DNA of 21,574 nt, from NCBI GenBank assembly GCA_002337605.1, contig DDGL01000001.1, forward strand, positions 1-21,574, in the 5' to 3' direction. Under the pieces are notes generated by a model. The model saw only the letters and a program-made list of their open reading frames with translations, made no database searches and was not told the origin of the DNA. This stretch comes from Flavobacteriaceae bacterium UBA1903 (GTDB lineage Bacteria; Bacteroidota; Bacteroidia; Flavobacteriales; Flavobacteriaceae). Position numbers and translations under genes: made by a program. Shown here piece after piece: positions 8,422 through 15,200 of this stretch (positions are counted from its first letter, which is position 1; each line of letters starts with the position of its first letter).

Positions 8422-8454
8422 TTTGGAAAATTAAAAATAAATAACTTATATTTG
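8422..8454 (+). promoter_or_regulatory. Promoter of the SPFH operon (TTTG-N21-TATATTTG)
   Basis: A TTTG -33 element (8422-8425) is separated by 21 bp from a perfect TATATTTG -7 element (8447-8454), the full Bacteroidota sigma-A-type consensus. Transcription would start near 8460, leaving an AT-rich leader of about 30 nt before the ATG at 8492. It is the best promoter seen in the window. Confidence 0.8.
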
Positions 8455-8491
8455 TTTAATATCATTTTAATATCACTTTAAATTTTTAATT

Positions 8492-9352
8492 ATGTCGAAC
8501 GAAAAAATCTCTACTCCCTCCAGCGGGTATCTTATGCTGTTTGTCTTCTTACTCCTTTTTATAGGTGGAATTGCTGCTATTTTTATCACCCGCTCTCCCT
8601 GGTTTGGTGCACTAATCTTTTTTTCATTATTTATTTTACCCGGCTTTGTATTGGTTAACCCAAACGGTTCCCGGGTGTTGTTGCTCTTCGGAAAATATAT
8701 TGGCACCATTAAAAAAAATGGTTTGTTCTGGGTAAATCCGTTTTACACTAAACAAAAAATTTCACTGCGCGCAAGAAACTTTGATAGTGAGCGCTTAAAG
8801 GTGAACGACAAACTAGGAAACCCTATTATTATTAGTACTATTCTGGTGTGGCGGGTACAAGACACGCATAAATCTGCATTTGATGTAGATAATTATGAAA
8901 ACTTTGTTCGTATCCAAACTGATGCTGCCGTTAGAGAATTAGCCAGCAAATACCCTTATGACAACTTTGCAGATGAAGGCACAGATGAAGACATCACACT
9001 ACGTTCCAGTATGAGTGAAGTAAATGAAGCATTGGAGAAAGAACTAGAAGATCGTCTGGCTATAGCAGGTATTGAAGTATTAGAATCCAGAATTGGGTAT
9101 TTAGCCTATGCCAACGAAATTGCAAGTGCGATGTTACGTAGACAACAAGCTACAGCTATTGTAGCCGCACGTCACAAAATTGTAGAAGGGGCTGTGAGCA
9201 TGGTGGAAATGGCGTTGGCAGAACTAAGCCGAAAAGAAATTATCACCCTGGACGAAGAACGAAAAGCGGCAATGGTAAGCAACTTAATGGTTATTTTATG
9301 TAGCGATAAAGATGCCTCTCCAGTTGTAAACGCAGGGACACTAAATACATAA
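8492..9352 (+). CDS. SPFH/band-7 domain membrane protein
   Basis: A 286-residue protein of the SPFH (stomatin/prohibitin/flotillin/HflK-C) superfamily, which forms membrane-associated oligomers and marks membrane microdomains. Two hydrophobic segments (about 12-33 and 38-56) precede the SPFH domain, which opens with VLVNPNGSRVLLLFGKYIGTI, has the WVNPFYTKQKISLRARNF strand and continues into an Ala/Glu-rich coiled-coil tail (about 185-260) with the AxAMLRRQQA turn. It is first in a tight unit of five genes behind a near-consensus promoter. The partners are not classical NfeD or HflK/C, so the usual slipin or prohibitin role cannot be assumed. The family call is firm; the cellular task is unknown. 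Confidence 0.9.
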   Translation: MSNEKISTPSSGYLMLFVFLLLFIGGIAAIFITRSPWFGALIFFSLFILPGFVLVNPNGSRVLLLFGKYIGTIKKNGLFWVNPFYTKQKISLRARNFDSERLKVNDKLGNPIIISTILVWRVQDTHKSAFDVDNYENFVRIQTDAAVRELASKYPYDNFADEGTDEDITLRSSMSEVNEALEKELEDRLAIAGIEVLESRIGYLAYANEIASAMLRRQQATAIVAARHKIVEGAVSMVEMALAELSRKEIITLDEERKAAMVSNLMVILCSDKDASPVVNAGTLNT

Positions 9353-9358
9353 GATACT

Positions 9359-9526
9359 ATGAAAGAATATAAAGTTTTACAATCTACATTTAACTGGACC
9401 GAAAACGCTCAAAAATTTGAAGACTTACTAAATACCCATGCAAGACAGGGCTGGGCTGTAAAAGACATTGAGCTTATAGGAGGCTCTGGCTCTAGTTTTA
9501 TTGCTTTGTTAGAAAAGGAGAAATAA
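9359..9526 (+). CDS. DUF4177-like miniprotein (55 aa)
   Basis: A 55-residue protein that starts six bases after the SPFH stop and ends in a TAATG overlap with the next gene. The sequence opens MKEYKVLQSTF, has a helix with NAQKFEDLLNTHARQGW, and closes with IGGSGSSFIALLEKEK. The EYKVL...LLN...GW layout matches the DUF4177 fold (beta-alpha-beta-beta), a small cytoplasmic domain with no assigned activity. Coupling on both sides argues that it is translated and works with its neighbours. It is easy to miss in automated annotation because of its length. Confidence 0.75.
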   Translation: MKEYKVLQSTFNWTENAQKFEDLLNTHARQGWAVKDIELIGGSGSSFIALLEKEK

Positions 9527-10038
9527 TGAGAGTTTTTTCTGAAACACAAAGGTTTGATCAATGGTGGGTCCTGGCGCTTATCTATGGGATATTTCTGGCA
9601 TCCTTGATAGGATTGATCCTGGGAGTTTCCAAGATTACAAATGATAATTTTTCAGATTTTTTGATTGAAAGGGTACCGCCTTTCATTATAATGGCCTTTA
9701 TTTCAGTTGGTTTTTTTATTTTAAGATTGAAAACCAATATCGATAAAGAAGGAGTTTATTATGGATTTTGGCCTTTTCAGAAAAATTTGAAACTGGCCTC
9801 ATGGACTGAAATAGATTCTGTGTTCATAAGAAAATACAAGCCCTTACGGGAATTTGGAGGTTGGGGATATAGACACTCCATGAATGGAAATGGTAAAGTT
9901 TATAATGTGAAAGGCAATATGGGCATACAGATTGTGTTTAAGGATGGAAAGAAGACGCTAATCGGGACACAAAAACCCGAAGAGGCGAAACAAGTCATCG
10001 CTACCTATATTTCAAAAGAAAAAAATTATGAAAACTAA
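9526..10038 (+). CDS. Two-helix membrane protein with PH-like soluble domain (DUF6141-like?)
   Basis: A 170-residue protein beginning FSETQRFDQWW, with two membrane helices (about 13-34 and 52-67) and a soluble C-terminal half rich in beta strands (VYYGFWPF, WTEIDSVFIRKYKPL, a GGWGYR motif, IQIVFKDGKKTLIGTQKPEEA, then a final helix). The strand pattern and closing helix resemble bacterial PH-like domains. It resembles a conserved Bacteroidota family that I tentatively recall as DUF6141; I cannot confirm this without a search. It overlaps the DUF4177-like gene by one base and the hydrolase-like gene by 11 bp. No catalytic motif is visible, so a scaffold or sensor role with the SPFH protein is possible but unproven. 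Confidence 0.75.
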   Translation: MRVFSETQRFDQWWVLALIYGIFLASLIGLILGVSKITNDNFSDFLIERVPPFIIMAFISVGFFILRLKTNIDKEGVYYGFWPFQKNLKLASWTEIDSVFIRKYKPLREFGGWGYRHSMNGNGKVYNVKGNMGIQIVFKDGKKTLIGTQKPEEAKQVIATYISKEKNYEN

Positions 10039-10966
10039 ATTGCTCCTAATTCTACTAAGCTTTACCACTGTACTTATAGCACAGGAAAGGTCTAAATTAA
10101 ACCAAAAAGACATTAGTGTAAGCCCATTTATTGATGGTACTATTCTTACTCCAGAAACTGAAACCAAATCACCCTTGGTGATTCTCATTGCAGACTCGGG
10201 ACCTACCGACCGCAATGGAAATCAGCAAATGATGACCAACAACCATCTCAGGTATCTGGCTGAAGGGTTATATAAAGAAGGGATTGCAACCTTTAGATAC
10301 GATAAGCGTATTATTAAACAAATGAAAGACCGCACCGTGAATGAAGAGAGTATCCGTTTCGATGACTTTATAAAGGATGCTAAAGACATTGTAGCCTACT
10401 TTAAAAGATCTCAGGCATTTTCAAAAATTTATGTGCTTGGACACGGGCAGGGGTCTACTGTGGGAACAGTTGCAGCTCAGGATGGAGTAGATGGTTTTAT
10501 TTCTATTGCTGGTCCAGGAAGAAGTATTGACAACGTAATTGTAGAACAACTTTCAGAGCAAGCACCAGGCCTTAAAGACAATGCCCGAACTGCTTTTGAT
10601 GAATTAGCAGCCAACGGAAGCACACAAAGTTACAGCGAGGGCCTGGCGTCTATTTTTCGACCCAGCATTCAGCCGTTTATAAGAAGCTGGATGAAATATG
10701 ATCCATCTGTTGAAATACAAAAATTAAATGTTCCAGTTCTCATATTGGCTGGCGATAAAGATTTGCAGGTATTACCTTCAGAAGGTGAAGTTCTGAAAGC
10801 TGCAAAACCTGATGCCACCTACATGGTTATTAAAAATATGAATCACCCCTTAAAAGAAATGAAGGCAGCCGATGATGATTTAGTTAACCAGAAATCATAC
10901 AACGAGCCCAAGCGCCCAGTAATACCAGAGTTAATTGAGGCTGTAGCAACCTTTGTAAACCAGTAA
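10028..10966 (+). CDS. Secreted alpha/beta-hydrolase-like protein with Gly in place of the nucleophile Ser
   Basis: A 312-residue protein with a signal peptide (1-19) and an alpha/beta-hydrolase fold: SGPTDRNGNQ oxyanion-loop region, ATFRYDKR strand, nucleophile elbow at KIYVLGHGQGS, acid candidate in ILAGDKDLQV and base candidate in NMNHPLKE. In active members the elbow reads G-x-S-x-G; here the central residue is Gly140 (codon GGG, 10445-10447), so the usual nucleophile is missing while the Asp and His remain. Either it is a catalytically dead family member with a binding role, or it uses another residue such as Ser143. The gene overlaps its upstream neighbour by 11 bp and belongs to the SPFH unit. 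The mature protein should sit in the periplasm or beyond. Confidence 0.85.
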   Translation: MKTKLLLILLSFTTVLIAQERSKLNQKDISVSPFIDGTILTPETETKSPLVILIADSGPTDRNGNQQMMTNNHLRYLAEGLYKEGIATFRYDKRIIKQMKDRTVNEESIRFDDFIKDAKDIVAYFKRSQAFSKIYVLGHGQGSTVGTVAAQDGVDGFISIAGPGRSIDNVIVEQLSEQAPGLKDNARTAFDELAANGSTQSYSEGLASIFRPSIQPFIRSWMKYDPSVEIQKLNVPVLILAGDKDLQVLPSEGEVLKAAKPDATYMVIKNMNHPLKEMKAADDDLVNQKSYNEPKRPVIPELIEAVATFVNQ

Positions 10967-10988
10967 ATCTCTAAAAAGACATCACAAA

Positions 10989-11144
10989 ATGTCCAAGAAA
11001 AAAGCATTCGCATTGCGCGTAAACGAAGATACTATGAAAGCTATTGAAAAGTGGGCTGCAGACGAGTTTCGCAGCACCAATGGGCAGATCGAGTGGATGC
11101 TTTACGAAATGCTGAAAAAGAGCAAACGTTTGCCAAAGAAGTAA
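10989..11144 (+). CDS. Arc-like ribbon-helix-helix DNA-binding miniprotein (51 aa)
   Basis: A 51-residue basic protein (MSKKKAFALRVNEDTMKAIE opening) with the size and layout of an Arc/MetJ ribbon-helix-helix repressor: a short strand (AFALRVN), helix A (EDTMKAIEKWAADEF), a turn (RSTNG) and helix B (QIEWMLYEMLKKS), then a lysine-rich tail. The strand residues that would contact the DNA groove are Phe7, Leu9 and Arg10. It starts 22 bp after the hydrolase-like gene on the same strand, so it is probably co-transcribed with the SPFH unit and may regulate it. No toxin-like gene lies beside it. It is too short for many gene callers, but the protein pattern is convincing. Confidence 0.82.
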   Translation: MSKKKAFALRVNEDTMKAIEKWAADEFRSTNGQIEWMLYEMLKKSKRLPKK

Positions 11145-11182
11145 AATTTCAGAATAGAGAGTTCTCCAATTTAAAATAGAAA

Positions 11183-12571
11183 ATGTATTTTGCAGAAAAC
11201 TACACAACCATGCAAGATACTGTTATCGAAACCATAAAAGATACTACCCCCTTTTTCACAAGTGACACCATAGTTTTTGGAGTGTTGATGATTACGTTAG
11301 GCGCTATTTTTTATACGTCGTCGCAAAAAAAAGGGTTTTGGAAGATTTTTTATAGTATCGTACCCGCCTTGTTCATGGCGTATATGATTCCTGCATTACT
11401 CACTACAATTGGGTTAATTAGTCCCAGTTGGACAACAGTTGCCGAAGATGGAACCGCTACAGTTGGAAGTTCTAATTTGTATTACGTTGCCAGTAGGTAC
11501 CTCCTCCCCGCTGCTTTGGTTTTAATGACCTTAAGTATCGATTTAAAAGCTGTTTTTAATCTAGGTCCTAAGGCGCTTATAATGTTTATTACAGGAACTG
11601 TAGGTATTATACTTGGAGGTCCTATTGCTATTTTACTTATTGGCTCAATATCCCCAGAGACCATTGCAACACCAGAACTCCCATTAGCCGTAGAAGGTGA
11701 ATTTAACGATGTTTGGAGAGGCTTATCTACCTTATCTGGTAGTTGGATTGGAGGAGGAGCAAACCAAACAGCTATGCTAGAAGTATACAACTACAACCAA
11801 AAATTATACGGAGGGATGGTTTTTGTAGACATTGTAGTAGCTAATGTATGGATGGCTATTATCTTAATGGGTATTGGTAAAGCAGCAAAAATTGATAGAT
11901 TCTTAGGTGCAGATACTAGTGCCATTGAAAAATTAAAAGAAAAAGTTTCAAATTATTCGCTATCTGTAGAACGTAATCCCAGTTTAACAGATTTAATGAT
12001 TTTAGGAGCCATTGCTTTTGGAACAGTGAGTACCGCTCATTTTTTGGGAGGGTATTTAAGTGACTATTTTTCTGAAATTGTAAATAGCATGGAAATTGGG
12101 CTTACAAGAAACTTAATATCGTTTATGGCGAGTAGTTTCTTTTGGATGATTTCTATCACAACCATCATAGGCGTTATATTGTCCTATACAAAACTACGTA
12201 GTTACGAAGGTGCTGGTGCCAGTAAATTTGGCTCGGTTTTTATTTATATACTTGTAGCGACTATAGGTATGAAAATGGATTTAACCTTAATATTTGATAA
12301 CCTTGGACTCATAGCCATTGGTCTCGTTTGGATGTTTATTCACGCCTTTCTACTTATACTTATGGCGTACCTAATTAAAGCGCCGTATTTCTTCTTAGCA
12401 GTAGGAAGTCAGGCAAACGTTGGCGGGGCGGCCTCTGCTCCTATTGTGGCTTCGGCATTTCATCCCTCCCTGGCTACGGTTGGGGTTTTATTAGCGGTTT
12501 TTGGCTATGCTGTTGGAACATTGGGCGCTGTGTTATGTACTGTGATGATGCGTTTGGTTGCGGGAGGATAG
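11183..12571 (+). CDS. DUF819 family integral membrane protein (YjcL-like)
   Basis: A 462-residue protein with many membrane helices (roughly ten to twelve) of the DUF819/YjcL family, whose fold and internal symmetry suggest a secondary transporter; no substrate has been established to my knowledge. Family features include TSDTIVFGVLMITLGAIF near the start, LPAALVLMTLSIDL, the Gly-rich LSGSWIGGGANQTAM segment and the related VGSQANVGGAASAPIVA near the C terminus; the last two are the probable paired substrate-binding loops. A second in-frame ATG at 11210 (residue 10) may be the true start, because residues 1-9 look unlike the family. The 38-bp gap to the Arc-like gene allows read-through from the SPFH unit. 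No terminator is visible after the stop. Confidence 0.88.
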   Translation: MYFAENYTTMQDTVIETIKDTTPFFTSDTIVFGVLMITLGAIFYTSSQKKGFWKIFYSIVPALFMAYMIPALLTTIGLISPSWTTVAEDGTATVGSSNLYYVASRYLLPAALVLMTLSIDLKAVFNLGPKALIMFITGTVGIILGGPIAILLIGSISPETIATPELPLAVEGEFNDVWRGLSTLSGSWIGGGANQTAMLEVYNYNQKLYGGMVFVDIVVANVWMAIILMGIGKAAKIDRFLGADTSAIEKLKEKVSNYSLSVERNPSLTDLMILGAIAFGTVSTAHFLGGYLSDYFSEIVNSMEIGLTRNLISFMASSFFWMISITTIIGVILSYTKLRSYEGAGASKFGSVFIYILVATIGMKMDLTLIFDNLGLIAIGLVWMFIHAFLLILMAYLIKAPYFFLAVGSQANVGGAASAPIVASAFHPSLATVGVLLAVFGYAVGTLGAVLCTVMMRLVAGG

Positions 12572-12640
12572 GCAAAAAACTGAAACTCCTTTTATTTTAA
12601 ATCGGTAAGCATTTCATTTATATAAAGATAGTTGCAGTAT

Positions 12641-12666
12641 AGGTTTCGACTGCGCTCAACCGGACA
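12641..12666. repeat. Possible dispersed intergenic repeat (REP-like)
   Basis: The 174-bp gap between the DUF819 gene and the next start holds a GC-richer block containing TTTCGACTGCGCTCAACC, flanked by GGTT/AACC ends. Motifs of the form GTTGAGCGCAGTCGAAACC are, from general knowledge, scattered between genes in many Bacteroidota. A single copy in this window cannot prove it is a repeat. The rest of the gap is AT-rich and holds the candidate promoter box at 12727-12734. Confidence 0.4.
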
Positions 12667-12726
12667 GTATCATTATTAAACCTAATAAAAGATTTAAAAT
12701 ATCAAGGACAAAAGAAGCTAATTTTG

Positions 12727-12734
12727 CATCTTTG
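12727..12734 (+). promoter_or_regulatory. Likely -7 box of the DUF4369 lipoprotein gene
   Basis: CATCTTTG, one mismatch from TAnnTTTG, lies 20 bp before the ATG at 12755, at a distance like that of the other promoters in this window. No clear TTTG -33 element is seen. The box is too close to the ATG at 12746 for a normal leader and so favours the second ATG as the start. Confidence 0.45.
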
Positions 12735-12754
12735 CCGCCTTATTTATGACACCT

Positions 12755-13456
12755 ATGAAACTCTCTTTTTCAATACTACTTATTACGTTACTTGCCCTCA
12801 CAAGCTGTGCTCCGGAACACGAAATGAAGCTTACCGGCACTGTAGATGGCCTTAAAAAAGGAACCCTACTACTTCAGAAAATTGAGGATTCTGTTTTGGT
12901 TTCGATAGATTCTATTGTAATGACTGGTGACGAAAATTTTGAGTTTTCGGTTTCGATACCAAGCCCTCAAGTACATTATTTATACTTACGTTTAAAGAAT
13001 GGTGACTTATTAGACGAACGCATCCCATTTTTTGCAGAGGAAGGCGAGCTTACCATTACTACAACACTGGAAAAATTTGGTACTGAATACACCGTTACAG
13101 GTTCTAAAAACCAGGAAAAGCTGGAAGAATATAGAAAATTGATGCAACGCTACGCCAATAAAAATCTGGATGTAGTTTCATTAAAATTAAAAGCGCTGGC
13201 TGAAAAAAATGATTCGGTTTATAATGCGTTACAAAAACAAGAAGAAAGTGTGTTACGCAGCAAATATCTTGCTTCGGTTAACTATGCACTAGCCCAGAAA
13301 GAGCTTGAGATTTCACCGTATATTATGGTGTATGAAATTCAAGGGATTACCCAAAAATATCTCGACACGGTTTACAAGGCGTTACCCCAAAACATAAAAA
13401 ACTCCAAATACGGAATGGATCTGGAGTCTTTACTTACAGCACAAGGTGCTAATTAA
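12755..13456 (+). CDS. DUF4369 domain lipoprotein
   Basis: A 233-residue predicted outer-membrane lipoprotein. The signal ends at a lipobox (LALTSC) with Cys18 lipidated. The following region (KLTGTVDGLKKGTLLLQK... SIDSIVMTGDENFEFSV... FFAEEGELTIT) is the beta-sandwich DUF4369 domain, common at the N terminus of Bacteroidota thioredoxin-like lipoproteins. Here no thioredoxin domain or CxxC motif follows; the C-terminal half is helical (about 110-225) and of unknown function. An ATG three codons upstream (12746) is possible, but the candidate promoter box and the usual lysine-led signal favour 12755. It converges with the 90-residue gene on the minus strand, with 7 bp between the stops. Confidence 0.85.
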   Translation: MKLSFSILLITLLALTSCAPEHEMKLTGTVDGLKKGTLLLQKIEDSVLVSIDSIVMTGDENFEFSVSIPSPQVHYLYLRLKNGDLLDERIPFFAEEGELTITTTLEKFGTEYTVTGSKNQEKLEEYRKLMQRYANKNLDVVSLKLKALAEKNDSVYNALQKQEESVLRSKYLASVNYALAQKELEISPYIMVYEIQGITQKYLDTVYKALPQNIKNSKYGMDLESLLTAQGAN

Positions 13457-13463
13457 TTTAAAC

Positions 13464-13736
13464 CTATAAGGCGTTAATCTTATCGATTAATTTTCTACCA
13501 CGAGTTTCTAATTCCTGGTTTACTGCCTTAAAGTGTGCTTTTTTATCTGCTTTTGCTACGCTTCGGTCGTTTACTTTTACGATAAGTTCGTCAAAAGTTG
13601 TAATAGCCTCGTCGATAATTGCCTGTGATTTTTTGGTGTCTTTTTCAGGATTGGTAAGCTCCCAAATATAGACTGCTTCAATAATGTCGCCCAAAACGTA
13701 ATTAATATCTCTTTTTAATTCGCGTACACTCGCCAT
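13464..13736 (-). CDS. Conserved hypothetical helical protein (90 aa)
   Basis: A 90-residue, all-helical, charged cytoplasmic protein (opening MASVRELKRDINYVLGDIIEAVYIWE) with no signal, membrane helix or catalytic motif. I recognise it as the kind of short conserved protein found across Flavobacteriia, but no function is known to me. It follows manA by 39 bp on the same strand and may be the last gene of the idi operon, or may have its own start; a TACCTTGC sequence in the gap is one base short of a standard box. The codon pattern resembles that of its neighbours, and the clear ATG supports a real gene. Confidence 0.8.
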   Translation of the reverse strand: MASVRELKRDINYVLGDIIEAVYIWELTNPEKDTKKSQAIIDEAITTFDELIVKVNDRSVAKADKKAHFKAVNQELETRGRKLIDKINAL

Positions 13737-13775
13737 AGTTTTTTGTTTAAAATTATGGGCGCAAGGTACGAATTA

Positions 13776-14750
13776 CTAAGGAATGTACACCTCTAATAAT
13801 GTGGCGTTTTCAGTTTTAATCTGGTAGGTTGTGCAACAAGCAGGAACCAGGATTGTTTCCCCTTTTTGAATAAAAAATGAAGTGTTATTCACTACAATTT
13901 CAGCGTTTCCTTCGGTACACATATACACTTTGCAGCTTTCATTTTGAAAATCTGCTACATCGAAATTCTTTGACAACGCTAGCTTATGTGTTACAAAATA
14001 GGGACATGACACTAATTTAACCCGTTCGTCCCATGAATCTTTATAGGATTTTTTAGGGTTATTTGTAGTAAACTGAATGGCATCTAAAGCCTCTTCGGTA
14101 TGAAGCTCGCGCAGGCTTCCGTCGGTATCCGGACGGTCCCAATCGTAAATACGATACGTAATATCACTTGTTTGTTGAATTTCAGCCAGCAAAACCCCTG
14201 CCCCAATAGCATGAACCAACCCTGGCTCTATAAAATAGGTTTGCCCTTTTTGTACACTTTCAGAATGCAGTACAGAGGCTATATTTTTATTTTCTAAAAT
14301 TTCACTATACGAAGTTTTATCAAGCTTTTTTGTAAAGCCTAAGATAAGCCGGGCGTTCTGTTCGGCTTGTAAAATGTACCACATTTCTGTTTTTCCAAAG
14401 GTATTGTGGCGTTTTTGAGCTAACACATCGTTGGGATGTAGTTGTACAGAAAGGTCTTGCTCCGCATCTATGAATTTAAATAACAATGGAAACTGATTTC
14501 CATAGGCACGGTATACCCGCTCCCCTACCAAATCTGCCTTGTACTGCTTAATTAGGTCTATTATTCCGTGTCCTTTCAACGCTCCGTTAGCAACTTTAGA
14601 AATAGTGCCTTTCACCCCGGAAATCTCCCAGCTCTCACCAATATTACCATTCCCTTTTTTATAAAGAATAGATTGTAATTTGGTACCTCCCCAAACTTTT
14701 TCTTTAAGCTCCGGAACAAATTGAAGTGGATATAAACTGGGCTTATCCAT
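13776..14750 (-). CDS. manA: Mannose-6-phosphate isomerase, class I
   Basis: A 324-residue zinc enzyme that interconverts fructose 6-phosphate and mannose 6-phosphate, feeding GDP-mannose and surface polysaccharide synthesis. The type I cupin motifs are present: Gln103 and His105 in SVQLHPND, Glu122 in KTEMWYI and His180 in PGLVHAIGAG, which together bind the metal. Arg-containing YRIYDWDRP lies near the active site. The length fits the short bacterial form. I start at the ATG at 14750; the GTG immediately upstream (14753) is also in frame. It overlaps the bcp gene by 8 bp and is translated from the same operon. Confidence 0.93.
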   Translation of the reverse strand: MDKPSLYPLQFVPELKEKVWGGTKLQSILYKKGNGNIGESWEISGVKGTISKVANGALKGHGIIDLIKQYKADLVGERVYRAYGNQFPLLFKFIDAEQDLSVQLHPNDVLAQKRHNTFGKTEMWYILQAEQNARLILGFTKKLDKTSYSEILENKNIASVLHSESVQKGQTYFIEPGLVHAIGAGVLLAEIQQTSDITYRIYDWDRPDTDGSLRELHTEEALDAIQFTTNNPKKSYKDSWDERVKLVSCPYFVTHKLALSKNFDVADFQNESCKVYMCTEGNAEIVVNNTSFFIQKGETILVPACCTTYQIKTENATLLEVYIP

Positions 14751-15198
14751 CACTATTCTTTTTAAGGTATGCTAGCGATTTTTCAATGTGCTTGCTGGCA
14801 CCCATAGCTTCAAATTTGTAGACAAGTGTTGCGTTGCTATCAAAAACAAAAGTCTCTCTTCCGGGTAACAACCCTAAAAAGTTAGACTGAACATTAAATA
14901 ATTCCCGAACCTTGTTGTTTGTATCTGCTAATAAAGTAAAAGGCAGGTTATAACGCCTTGCAAATTTTTGATGAGAGGCATCACTATCTGCACTTATGCC
15001 AATCACCTCAGCTCCAAGAGCTTTAAAATCTTCATAAGCATCCCTGAAACTGCAGGCTTCTTTTACACAGCCAGGAGTAAAGTTTTTAGGATAAAAATAA
15101 ATGACTATGGGCTGTTTTCCTTTTACTTCTGAAATAGAAAAGGTGTGACCGTTCTGGTCATTTAAGGTAAAATCTGGAAGAGTAGCGCCTTTATTCAT
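14743..15198 (-). CDS. bcp: Thioredoxin-dependent thiol peroxidase (Bcp/PrxQ-type peroxiredoxin)
   Basis: A 151-residue cytoplasmic peroxiredoxin that reduces hydrogen peroxide and organic peroxides at the expense of thioredoxin. The peroxidatic Cys44 lies in FTPGCVKEAC and the resolving Cys49 is five residues later, the hallmark of the Bcp/PrxQ class. Preceding YFYPK and downstream EVIGISADS and LPFTLLADTNNKV match the family, as does the full length. It starts 2 bp after the PTPS-family gene and overlaps manA by 8 bp, so it is in the middle of the operon. Confidence 0.93.
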   Translation of the reverse strand: MNKGATLPDFTLNDQNGHTFSISEVKGKQPIVIYFYPKNFTPGCVKEACSFRDAYEDFKALGAEVIGISADSDASHQKFARRYNLPFTLLADTNNKVRELFNVQSNFLGLLPGRETFVFDSNATLVYKFEAMGASKHIEKSLAYLKKNSDG

Positions 15199-15200
15199 GC

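Noticed and set aside
11186..11193. TATTTTG before the DUF819 gene as a promoter box
   Set aside because: It is one base short of the TAnnTTTG spacing and has no -33 element; read-through from the SPFH unit remains possible.
10971..11207. Minus-strand open frame covering the Arc-like gene
   Set aside because: The plus-strand frame has a clear ribbon-helix-helix pattern and operon position; the minus frame has neither.
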